Below, one piece after another: positions 37,242 to 44,701 of a DNA stretch of 64,000 bases. Under the pieces are notes generated by a model, which did no database searches, was not told the DNA's origin, and saw only the letters and a list, made by a program, of their open reading frames with translations. The stretch is from the NCBI GenBank assembly GCA_016187935.1, contig JACPIU010000015.1:20323-84322 (forward strand). Direction: 5' to 3'. This stretch comes from Bdellovibrio sp. (lineage in GTDB: Bacteria; Bdellovibrionota; Bacteriovoracia; Bacteriovoracales; Bacteriovoracaceae). The position numbers were made by a program, and so were the translations under genes. Positions within the stretch are counted from its first letter, which is position 1. Each line of letters starts with the position of its first letter.

Positions 37242-37901
37242 ATGCTAGACCCACAATCAGTGAGAGCTGTCGCAGATACCTTGATAACTTTAGGCTGTGT
37301 TAAGTTTTCGCCTCATGCTCCTTTTCTCTATGCATCGGGTCTTAAAGGGCCAATTTATTGTGATAATCGCAAGTTGTTAACTCATGTCCAGGCGCGAACA
37401 CTGGTGGCCCAGTTTTTTGCCACGGTGGTAAGAGAATGGCAATCGGAAGGATTGGAGTTTGATGCCGTGGCCGGTCTCGCTACTGCAGGGATACCTCATG
37501 CCACACTGCTCGCCGATCGTTTGCAGTGTCCGATGGTGTACATCCGATCAAGCGCCAAGGAGCACGGAGGAAAAAATCAACTTGAAGGTGATATTAGTCC
37601 GGGCATGCGACTATTATTAGTAGAAGATTTGGTGAATCAGGCCAGTTCTTTGGAAAAGGCATGCCACGCTGCTCATAACGGCGGAACGATACCAATAGGC
37701 GCCTTATCAATCGTCGACTATAGAATGCCCCAGTCTGGCCGCATCCTGAGCAACTTAGGTTTACAGCTCAAATCTCTCGTTACTTTCGAAGATCTTGTGC
37801 TTGCTGCGGAAAGACATCAGATGTTTGATCAAAAAGATCGAGATATTCTCATGGCCTGGCACAACAATCCTGTTCAATGGTCATCCGATAATTCACATTA
37901 A
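37242..37901 (+). CDS. pyrE: Orotate phosphoribosyltransferase, divergent form
   Basis: 219 residues. Clear OPRT features: FSPHAPFLYASGLKGPIYCDNRKLL (part), AGLATAGIPHA, and the flexible loop YIRSSAKEHGGKNQLEG. It should make orotidine 5'-phosphate from orotate and PRPP. Two positions depart from the family. The loop has Ser where OPRTs usually have the first Lys, and the PRPP loop reads LLLVEDLVNQASS instead of a Thr-Gly-rich loop. Either this is an unusual active enzyme or a paralogue with altered function. ATG 37242 follows AGGTGG. No other pyr gene is nearby. Confidence 0.8.
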   Translation: MLDPQSVRAVADTLITLGCVKFSPHAPFLYASGLKGPIYCDNRKLLTHVQARTLVAQFFATVVREWQSEGLEFDAVAGLATAGIPHATLLADRLQCPMVYIRSSAKEHGGKNQLEGDISPGMRLLLVEDLVNQASSLEKACHAAHNGGTIPIGALSIVDYRMPQSGRILSNLGLQLKSLVTFEDLVLAAERHQMFDQKDRDILMAWHNNPVQWSSDNSH

Positions 37902-38013
37902 GGTAACTGATTTTTTTTAGCTTTCGGGGACTCGTCTTTTCTTTAACTGAAATGTTGTTAGAATATTGCCTCATTACATTTATTAATAGAGGTCAATATT
38001 TTAGGAGGATTTC

Positions 38014-39300
38014 ATGAGTGAGACAGCGAAAATTACAATTGGCAGTAAGACCGTTGAGTACCCCATAATTCAAGGTACGGAGGGTGAGAAGGCCATTGAT
38101 ATTTCCAAACTTCGCGCCGATACCGGTTGCATCACATTGGATAACGGACTTATGAATTCAGGATCATGTAAATCCGCCATTACTTTTTTAGATGGGGAAA
38201 AAGGTATTCTTCGCTATCGCGGATATTCCATCGACGAATTGGCCGAAAAGGCCATCTTTCGTGAAGTGGCCTATCTCTTGATCTATGGAGAGCTTCCTAA
38301 TAAAAAACAATTTAAAGAATTTTGTGATCGCGTGCATAAGTACTCGTCTCTTCCCGAAGGTGTTTACAAAATTCTTGATCAGTATCCGCTTGATGCGCAT
38401 CCAATGGCGGTGGCAAGTTCGGTACTGGCCGGTCTTTCGGCCTTTTATCCTCAGTATCTAAAAAATGATTTATCGAAAGAAGAAAAAGATGAAGTTATGG
38501 CGCAAATTTTTGCCCAATTCAAACTGATCATCTCTTACTATTATCGCAGAACCAAAGGTATTACCGAGCGCGTTCCAACTCGGCAAGATCAAACATATGC
38601 TGGTGATTTCATCAATATGATGTTCCACAAACCGGGCTTTACAATCGATCCTGAAATTTCTCGCGCTCTCGACATTCTGCTCATCCTGCATGCCGATCAT
38701 GAGCAAAATTGTTCCACCTCTACGGTGCGTGTGGTTGGATCTAGCAAGGCCAATGTTTTTGCCGCGGTCTCTGCCGGAATTGATGCTCTCTGGGGGCAAT
38801 TGCATGGAGGCGCAAATCAAGCGGTGCTTGAGATGTTGGAAGAAGTCCGTAACGATGGTGGTGATGTGACCAAGGCCATTGCTAAGGCCAAAGATAAAAA
38901 TTCTGGTTTCCGCTTGATGGGATTCGGCCACCGCGTCTACAAAAACTTTGATCCACGCGCGAAAATTATCAAAGTCGCTTGCGACACAGTGCTTGGCCGA
39001 CTTGGTGTAAAAGATCCTCTGCTGGATATTGCCAAAGGAATGGAAGCTGCGGCCTTGAAAGATCCTTACTTTAAGGAGCGTTCGCTTTATCCAAATGTGG
39101 ACTTCTATTCCGGTATTATTTATCGCGCCCTTGGCATTCCAACCGAGATGTTTACCGCCATGTTTGCCTTAGGTCGAATTCCTGGTTGGTTGGCCCAATG
39201 GAAAGAAATGACCGAAGATCCAATGACCAAGATTGTGCGTCCGCGACAGATTTATACCGGCGCCAATCAACGTCCTTTTATCCCTATGGATAAGAGATAA
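38014..39300 (+). CDS. gltA: Citrate synthase, type I
   Basis: 428 residues, the usual length for the hexameric Gram-negative enzyme. Catalytic residues are in place: His in GQLHGGANQ, His in MGFGHRVYK and Asp in NVDFYSGI. It condenses acetyl-CoA with oxaloacetate in the TCA cycle. The N-terminal domain typical of type I (GEKAIDISKLR, GCITLDNGLMNSGSCKSAIT in part) is complete. A strong AGGAGG is seven bases before the ATG. The Rsm22-type gene follows closely on the same strand. Confidence 0.97.
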   Translation: MSETAKITIGSKTVEYPIIQGTEGEKAIDISKLRADTGCITLDNGLMNSGSCKSAITFLDGEKGILRYRGYSIDELAEKAIFREVAYLLIYGELPNKKQFKEFCDRVHKYSSLPEGVYKILDQYPLDAHPMAVASSVLAGLSAFYPQYLKNDLSKEEKDEVMAQIFAQFKLIISYYYRRTKGITERVPTRQDQTYAGDFINMMFHKPGFTIDPEISRALDILLILHADHEQNCSTSTVRVVGSSKANVFAAVSAGIDALWGQLHGGANQAVLEMLEEVRNDGGDVTKAIAKAKDKNSGFRLMGFGHRVYKNFDPRAKIIKVACDTVLGRLGVKDPLLDIAKGMEAAALKDPYFKERSLYPNVDFYSGIIYRALGIPTEMFTAMFALGRIPGWLAQWKEMTEDPMTKIVRPRQIYTGANQRPFIPMDKR

Positions 39301-39325
39301 TGTACAGGACGTACGGAATGCAGGC

Positions 39326-40420
39326 GTGAGCTGGAGCGATCGCCTGCTCAGTACCATAAACGAAGAAAATGTCCGGGCCTCACTCTTGGAACCAACCTTG
39401 AGTGAGGCCCGCTTACTTTCAATGGTAGGCCAGCTTTCCACCGGATTTACCACTGATCGAACGGATTTAACCGCCTATGGTTTATCACCTGAGCAAGTTT
39501 CTGCTTACACCTATTTTTATTTTCCCACTAATATTGCTGCTCTTGGATACGTACTGGATCGCCTACCGATGACATTTAGACAGGTGTTGAAGACCTCAAT
39601 TTTCATGGATTGGGGAACTGGTCCCGGCACTTACCTTGTCGCCTGGGCGCGATACTTTGCTCAGGAACATCGTGGAGTTTTCTTTGGCGTGGATCAATCA
39701 TCTTTGATGTTACAGCAGGCGCAAAAAGTCTGGAAGCATTTTGGTTCGCAGAGTAGCACCATTCATTGGGAAGCACCCAAAAAAATTCTCAATCTTCCCC
39801 GAGCTGAAATTGTCGGACCGGAGCAAAAATTAACTCTTTGTTTTGGCAATAGCATGAATGAAATGGGATGCCAGAATACGTTACAAATCATCAAGCATTT
39901 GGCGCCTGATTTTGTTATTTTTATAGAACCGGGTACAAAGGCGGTGTTCCAAGAAATGTTACTGATAAGGCAGGAGCTTGGACAAATGGGGTGGAATAAT
40001 ATTTTCCCCTGCCCAAACAGTCAATTTCCATGTCCCATGAATCAAGCGAGATCAACTGATTGGTGTCATCAAATTATGTTAACCACCCACCATCCGAGCA
40101 TTGAAAGACTTTCTCAAAAACTTCACCTTGATCGTCGCACGAGACCTTTGTCGGCCCATGTTTATGCTCGGGAAGGAGAATACGAAGACCGAACATTGTT
40201 TCGTGTGGTGCGATCCTTTCCTCCCACCAAGGCCAGTTTTCGTTTCCTGGTCTGTCACATGGGTGACAAGAATCTGGAAAATATTGAAGTTGAATTTTTG
40301 AGGCGCGATACGGATTCTGAGATGCGGAAAAAATTAGAAAAGTTGCGTTCTGGTGATATACTCAACTTTGAAGTTAAAGAACAACTTTCCGCGCATAAGT
40401 TTCGGGCACTAGGGCGGTAA
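39326..40420 (+). CDS. Rsm22-family methyltransferase with Fe-S cysteine motif
   Basis: 364 residues. A SAM-binding region begins MDWGTGPGTYLVAWA with the acidic GVDQSS strand; ECF-like FGNSMNEMG follows. Four Cys lie as PCPNSQFPCP plus SDWCHQ-like TDWCHQ, the [4Fe-4S] pattern known from the Rsm22 family (mitoribosomal and bacterial small-subunit proteins). It probably acts on ribosomal small-subunit rRNA or assembly. I start at GTG 39326; an open frame back into gltA exists but has no good start. It overlaps the next gene by 1 bp. Confidence 0.83.
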   Translation: MSWSDRLLSTINEENVRASLLEPTLSEARLLSMVGQLSTGFTTDRTDLTAYGLSPEQVSAYTYFYFPTNIAALGYVLDRLPMTFRQVLKTSIFMDWGTGPGTYLVAWARYFAQEHRGVFFGVDQSSLMLQQAQKVWKHFGSQSSTIHWEAPKKILNLPRAEIVGPEQKLTLCFGNSMNEMGCQNTLQIIKHLAPDFVIFIEPGTKAVFQEMLLIRQELGQMGWNNIFPCPNSQFPCPMNQARSTDWCHQIMLTTHHPSIERLSQKLHLDRRTRPLSAHVYAREGEYEDRTLFRVVRSFPPTKASFRFLVCHMGDKNLENIEVEFLRRDTDSEMRKKLEKLRSGDILNFEVKEQLSAHKFRALGR

Positions 40421-41226
40421 TGGTCGGGGTCGGGAGGCCTATGCAATCGATGACACTGGAATCCGCACAAAAAGCAATTGCGACTTGCCTGCGCACCATT
40501 TTGAATGCCAAGAAAAGACGTAACCAGGAATGGGCCTCGAGGGGAAGTGGAGTCTCCAAGAGTACGATATCGAATTTACTGAATGAAAAGACGGTCTTGG
40601 GCCCTGAGCCGCTCATGGCGGTCACGCGTTTTTTATTAGGAGACCTCAATCGCCCCTTTTTAGGACAACAAGAGAAGAGTTATCTGAAGCAATTTTTAAA
40701 AGATTTTGAGAAAAGACCGTTATTCCAAAATGATGAACAATTTTCTCAAAAACTAGAACGTTATCTTCTTGAACATGATGATGCTGCATTGACCACATTC
40801 CTACTGGCTTCGCATCATGCCGGTGTTTCAACCAAAGAACTGTTTGAATTGGGCCAGAGATATCTAGACAATTTGGGAATTTTTCTGTCAAAAAAATGGA
40901 TTTATGAAGATGCAGGACGTTTTCATACTACTGTCAAGCAATTCTATTTCAAATCCCACCAACTTACCCGACGCCTGGCCATGTTGGCGGCAAGTGCCAT
41001 TCGACCGGATTTATGGAATAGGCCCACAGAATCCGGAGCACCAAATTTTTGTATGATTATCAATGAATCATTAACCGCGGATGCGGCAAAAGAGATTGTG
41101 GCAGACTTGGTCAAAGTGACGGATAAGATTGAAAAATTTATTAATGACCCAGCTAAAAAGGGACCGGTTCATTTAGTTTTTCTCGGTCTGCTAGAATCGC
41201 TGGCCCATAGCAGGGAGAAAAAATAA
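40420..41226 (+). CDS. HTH regulator, TIGR02147-like layout
   Basis: 268 residues. An N-terminal helix-turn-helix is visible as ASRGSGVSKSTISNLLNEK (about 38-56). The rest is helical with a two-part layout that recalls the TIGR02147 regulators found in Bdellovibrio and Fibrobacter, but the C-terminal hallmark is weak, so the family call is tentative. The ATG overlaps the stop of the Rsm22-like gene (TAATG), implying coupling. Its stop codon and that of the convergent AAA+ gene lie in one 10-bp palindrome. Confidence 0.7.
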   Translation: MVGVGRPMQSMTLESAQKAIATCLRTILNAKKRRNQEWASRGSGVSKSTISNLLNEKTVLGPEPLMAVTRFLLGDLNRPFLGQQEKSYLKQFLKDFEKRPLFQNDEQFSQKLERYLLEHDDAALTTFLLASHHAGVSTKELFELGQRYLDNLGIFLSKKWIYEDAGRFHTTVKQFYFKSHQLTRRLAMLAASAIRPDLWNRPTESGAPNFCMIINESLTADAAKEIVADLVKVTDKIEKFINDPAKKGPVHLVFLGLLESLAHSREKK

Positions 41227-41230
41227 GCGC

Positions 41231-42091
41231 TTAAGAAGGGGTTATGGCGCGATAGAAAGTGCCACTGGAAATTTTTAAATCTTGTAACGTCTTTCTCACA
41301 TGCCCCTGATTTTTCTGATAGATCTTTTGTACCAACAACTGTTCCATGTTCTTGAGAAATTTTCGAAGACCCTGCTGATGCAGCTGCTGCAAAGTCGTGT
41401 CATCCATTTCATACGCATTATTTTTTATGTGCTCGGCCATGGGGGTTTTTTGTCTCAGTAATAATTCCCAATTATTGATCTGAGGAAAATTGGGATGATT
41501 ACGGAGATTTTCAAAGAGATTTGATACTTCCCGTAAGTTTCCAGGCCAGGGGTGTCGAGCAAGGACTTGCAACGCGTTTTTATCCAGAAGGAGATTGGCG
41601 CGCAAGAAGGCGGTTCGTCTCAGAATTTCAGGCAGACATTCGGGTAATTCACGCAAAGGTTTCAAGACAATACTCTGGTGTTTAAGCCGTGAATAGAGGT
41701 CTGCCCTGAACTCACCTTTCACAACTTTTTTTGCCAATGAGAGATTAGCGGTTGAAATGATTGTCATTCGATGTCGATCGATCAATCGGACGATTTTCAT
41801 TTGAAGAAGAAGAGGAATCAACTCGGCGGCATCGATGATCAAAATAATTTCATGCTGCTGATTTGTTTTTTCTTCCAATTGAACTTCGAGTTGCTCTCCC
41901 TTTGAATTTTTGCCATCCAGGTAAATTTGAGTGATCGGCCTGTGGTTTTTTTTATGCTCCAGAAGCCAGTGGGCCAGAGTGGTTTTTCCAGTTCCTGGTT
42001 CGCCTTGAATGAGAATGGATCGACGTAATTGCAAGGCCTCAAGCAAAATTTTTTGCTCGGCCGAAGGGATTAAAGGGGTACAAAGTTGCAT
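41231..42091 (-). CDS. Small AAA+ ATPase with Fis-type HTH, sigma54-activator-like without GAFTGA
   Basis: 286 residues. Walker A GEPGTGKTT (30-38), Walker B IILIIDAAE (82-90), an Arg-finger region (RADLYSRLKHQSIVLKPLRE in part) and the HPWPGNLREVSNL sensor II are those of sigma54-dependent activators. The C-terminal 35 residues form a Fis-type HTH. It has no N-terminal sensor domain, and the GAFTGA loop that touches sigma54 is absent, so classical activation is unlikely. ATG 42091 follows GGAGG. It could be a repressor or a partner of a full-length activator. Confidence 0.83.
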   Translation of the reverse strand: MQLCTPLIPSAEQKILLEALQLRRSILIQGEPGTGKTTLAHWLLEHKKNHRPITQIYLDGKNSKGEQLEVQLEEKTNQQHEIILIIDAAELIPLLLQMKIVRLIDRHRMTIISTANLSLAKKVVKGEFRADLYSRLKHQSIVLKPLRELPECLPEILRRTAFLRANLLLDKNALQVLARHPWPGNLREVSNLFENLRNHPNFPQINNWELLLRQKTPMAEHIKNNAYEMDDTTLQQLHQQGLRKFLKNMEQLLVQKIYQKNQGHVRKTLQDLKISSGTFYRAITPS

Positions 42092-42321
42092 AAGACCTCC
42101 AAACATTTTCTGTATTATGCTGAATATTCTTTACAGAGAGTGTGAAAAGAAGGTTTTTTGCCTTTGATTGTGTTTTTCAAAAATTGAAATCCTAGTCTTT
42201 TGTTTATGATAAAACGGTTTTTTCTCGTAACTATCTGAAATCGCTTAATTGACAAAACTTCTTCATGATTCATTCAATTTGCCTCTCTGACTTCCCGATA
42301 AGTAGAGGGGTGAGGTGGCGT

Positions 42322-43062
42322 ATGACTAGATTGTTCCTTTGTTATTCTATTCTCTTTGCCTTCATACTCTGTTTGTCTTCCTGGCAATCAGCATTTGCCA
42401 GCACAGCTAAATGCGAAGAGGCATTAAGGAATGCTGACCTCTTGGTGCGTGATGTGCGTCTGGGCTGTGAATCATTAAAGCAATGTCTGGTGCGGAGAGA
42501 TACCTGCATACCAGATGGTCTACCCAATACACGCTCTAAATGTGAAGCGGTTGATGAGTGTATGGGGAATCGTGATGGTGACTTTGGCGATGCGGCCCAG
42601 TGTCGCTATCAATGGTCGGAATTTTCGGGAAAATTAAAATGTAATCTGAAGAGAAGATTATTCGCAGCACAGGAGCGCTGTCCGGGACGCATTTTGGTGG
42701 GGATGGGAGGCCTGTCCCTGATGCTTACGCTAGGACTTACCTTCGATTATGCGGTTGATACAAATTACAATTGTGAAGCTGTTAATCTCTATTTCAAATC
42801 TCTAACGAGGAGTTTAGATCGGGCACGAGAAGGAATTATCAGATTTTGCCGTGAGGGACGTGATAGGGCCGCAGCCTTTCAGACTCCTGTGTGTACCGAA
42901 TCGCAGGATTTTAAGCTGAAATCTGATGGCCAATATGCCCTAGCGCCGGGGGCGAGCAATGGTACCCATATCAATGAAAGTCGCGATGGAAGTGGGAGTG
43001 GCCATGAAGGTGGTGGTGAAGAATCAGGTGGTGGTGGCGGCCCAAAATCAAAAGCGCGCTGA
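42322..43062 (+). CDS. Cys-rich exported or membrane protein of unknown function
   Basis: 246 residues. A signal peptide ends AFAST. The mature part has many Cys (about a dozen) in helical segments, a second hydrophobic stretch (about 125-145), and a Gly/Ser/Glu-rich disordered tail. ATG 42322 follows GAGGTGG. Its end is 3 bp from the end of a convergent gene. No family recognised; the disulfide-rich helical pattern suggests a stable periplasmic domain. Confidence 0.72.
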   Translation: MTRLFLCYSILFAFILCLSSWQSAFASTAKCEEALRNADLLVRDVRLGCESLKQCLVRRDTCIPDGLPNTRSKCEAVDECMGNRDGDFGDAAQCRYQWSEFSGKLKCNLKRRLFAAQERCPGRILVGMGGLSLMLTLGLTFDYAVDTNYNCEAVNLYFKSLTRSLDRAREGIIRFCREGRDRAAAFQTPVCTESQDFKLKSDGQYALAPGASNGTHINESRDGSGSGHEGGGEESGGGGGPKSKAR

Positions 43063-43065
43063 TAG

Positions 43066-43524
43066 TTAGCCTTCGATCAGTGCCAGAGACACTCCTTTGC
43101 GCGCCATTTGGATAAAATCTTCTTCAATCTGATCTTGTTCTACTTTCAGTTTTTCTAGTTTGGATAGCATGCTCAAGTAGGCCTGCCAAGCTTGCGCCAC
43201 ATCTTCCGGGAGATCGTCAGGCATTTCATCACCGATGGAGAGATCTTGAAGATTGTTGCCCTTTAGGAGCCGGGCCAAGGTTTCCAATCGCATCATATAT
43301 TTTTCTTCCATACGTTCCCATTTTTCTTCAAAGGAGCGCCGATTTTGATGAACGTGATTCTTCATGCTAACGGTCAAGGGACGTTCATCCGCAACTCGTT
43401 TGGAAGAAAGATTGCTGTTTTCTTGAACAATCTCCTCCTCAACATAAAGAGGTTGAGAAAAATAATGCCAGATGGACCAACCTAAAAGTGGTAGAATAAT
43501 CAAGGTCGCAATCACCTTTTTCAT
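43066..43524 (-). CDS. Membrane-anchored helical protein of unknown function
   Basis: 152 residues. An N-terminal signal anchor (about 3-22) is followed by a charged, fully helical periplasmic part with coiled-coil character (about 60-150). The start could be ATG 43524 or 43533, and neither has a strong ribosome-binding site. Possibly co-transcribed upstream of nothing else; the L31 gene ends 67 bp before it on the same strand only in the opposite direction of flow, so L31 transcription may run into it. Confidence 0.65.
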   Translation of the reverse strand: MKKVIATLIILPLLGWSIWHYFSQPLYVEEEIVQENSNLSSKRVADERPLTVSMKNHVHQNRRSFEEKWERMEEKYMMRLETLARLLKGNNLQDLSIGDEMPDDLPEDVAQAWQAYLSMLSKLEKLKVEQDQIEEDFIQMARKGVSLALIEG

Positions 43525-43590
43525 GGCGAGCATTTTAGTCGCTACAAGAAATAGCTGCAATAGGACAGGTAAAAGTCACAGGGCAATGGT

Positions 43591-43857
43591 TTATTTTGTG
43601 TTCTTGCCGGCGTAGGCGTTGCCAAATTTCTTTCTAAATTTCTCAATGCGCCCTTCAGAGTCAATGACCTTTGCCTTGCCTGTATAGAAGGGGTGGGTAG
43701 CTGAGGAAATGTCCACTTTAACACAAGGATATTCGTTGCCATCTTCCCATTTAACAGTTTCCTGAGTCTTAATTGTTGAACGGGTTAAGAATGCAAAATC
43801 GCCAGATACGTCTTGGAAAACCACAGGACGATATTCTGGATGGATACCCTCTTTCAT
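43591..43857 (-). CDS. rpmE2: Ribosomal protein L31, zinc-free type B
   Basis: 88 residues. The type B start [15 protein letters not shown] and the [12 protein letters not shown] core are clear. It has a single Cys and no CxxC, the form of L31 that does not bind zinc and has the longer loop. ATG 43857 follows TGAGG. Zinc-free L31 copies are often induced when zinc is scarce. L33 nearby is also zinc-free, but no zinc-containing copies are in this window, so it may simply be the only L31. Confidence 0.93.
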   Translation of the reverse strand: MKEGIHPEYRPVVFQDVSGDFAFLTRSTIKTQETVKWEDGNEYPCVKVDISSATHPFYTGKAKVIDSEGRIEKFRKKFGNAYAGKNTK

Positions 43858-43970
43858 ACAAACCTCACGCGTGGATAGAGATACATTTAAGCGCGGTAAT
43901 TTCCCAAAAAGGCCTTGATTCGTCAAGAAGTTTTAAGGGGTTGCATTCGAATTCGAAGACAAATATCCAA

Positions 43971-44264
43971 TCAGTGGGCATGGCATGACCCACATCCCTG
44001 TCCCTGCATGGAGGGATCGAAATAGTGCCAGTGCCCATAAGTTTGATTTAAAAACACCAGCGCTGAGGCAAGGTCGTGAAAGGCACGTTGGTATATTTCT
44101 TGATCATCATGATCAGACACCGTCGAAAAGTAAATAATATTTGTTTCTCCGTTACTGGCATATTCTCCGCCCATTGAAATAAAGGCGCGATGACGAGCAG
44201 TTTTGTAGCAGCAATAATTCCAATTTTCTTGCGTAATCGTTCTGACAGGGATGGCCGATGTCAT
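43971..44264 (-). CDS. Small His/Cys-rich protein of unknown function
   Basis: 97 residues with no signal peptide. It has an early CC pair, many His (RHRAF, SDHDD, AFHD, GHWHYF) and a C-terminal CGSCHAH that could bind a metal. A strong promoter (TTGACA, 17 bp, TTTATA on this strand) lies about 30 bp upstream, which supports a real gene. It sits between the L31 and L33 genes and may share transcription with L31. I do not recognise a family. Confidence 0.65.
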   Translation of the reverse strand: MTSAIPVRTITQENWNYCCYKTARHRAFISMGGEYASNGETNIIYFSTVSDHDDQEIYQRAFHDLASALVFLNQTYGHWHYFDPSMQGQGCGSCHAH

Positions 44265-44292
44265 GTCTTCTTCAACCTCTCTTAATAAAGCA

Positions 44293-44321
44293 TATAAACG
44301 TAGGCCTTACCCTATTGTCAA
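44293..44321 (-). promoter_or_regulatory. Promoter of the His/Cys-rich small gene
   Basis: On the minus strand, TTGACA (44316-44321), a 17-bp spacer and TTTATA (44293-44298). This is a near-consensus sigma70 promoter. Its -35 box shares bases with the divergent L33 promoter. Confidence 0.65.
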
Positions 44322-44343
44322 CGTGCTTTTAATTGGTTATGTT
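44315..44343 (+). promoter_or_regulatory. Promoter of the L33 gene
   Basis: TTGTCA (44315-44320), 17-bp spacer, TATGTT (44338-44343). It is divergent from, and overlapping at the -35 with, the promoter of the small His/Cys-rich gene, so one polymerase should exclude the other. Confidence 0.5.
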
Positions 44344-44383
44344 TCCTCGCCTAAGTTAACTAATGGCGTTGCTGGAGGATTGT

Positions 44384-44560
44384 ATGGCAAAAGGGCCCCG
44401 TGTAATTATAACTTTAGAATGTACCGAAGCAAGAAAAGATGGCAAAACTCCATCGCGCTATACAACCACCAAAAACAAAAAAACGACACCTGATCGATTA
44501 GAAATGATGAAGTATAATCCTCATCTGCGTAAGCATACTTTACATAAAGAAATCAAATAG
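44384..44560 (+). CDS. rpmG: Ribosomal protein L33, zinc-free form
   Basis: 58 residues. The L33 core [30 protein letters not shown] and HTLHKEIK is clear. Zinc-binding L33 has CxxC twice; here CTEA and NPHL replace them, so only one Cys remains. Strong GGAGG seven bases before ATG 44384. Confidence 0.95.
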   Translation: MAKGPRVIITLECTEARKDGKTPSRYTTTKNKKTTPDRLEMMKYNPHLRKHTLHKEIK

Positions 44561-44701
44561 TTTTCCTCACTCGATTATTTCAGGCAAGTATTTTTCTTCA
44601 AAGCAAAACTTGATCTGGGCGATTGAGTGTTTTTTTCTAATTCAAGACTTCCCATGGCCCGATAAAAGATTAGATATGCGGTCTTTTTCCGGGGGAATTC
44701 T

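Noticed and set aside
39233..39325. Rsm22-like start inside citrate synthase
   Set aside because: The frame is open only because it runs through gltA; it lacks a ribosome-binding site and family-like sequence.
43857..44384. Zur-type operator at the L31/L33 locus matching the 59554 palindrome
   Set aside because: I looked for TTGCAA-type inverted repeats and found none; only an 8-bp AGTTAACT palindrome is present.
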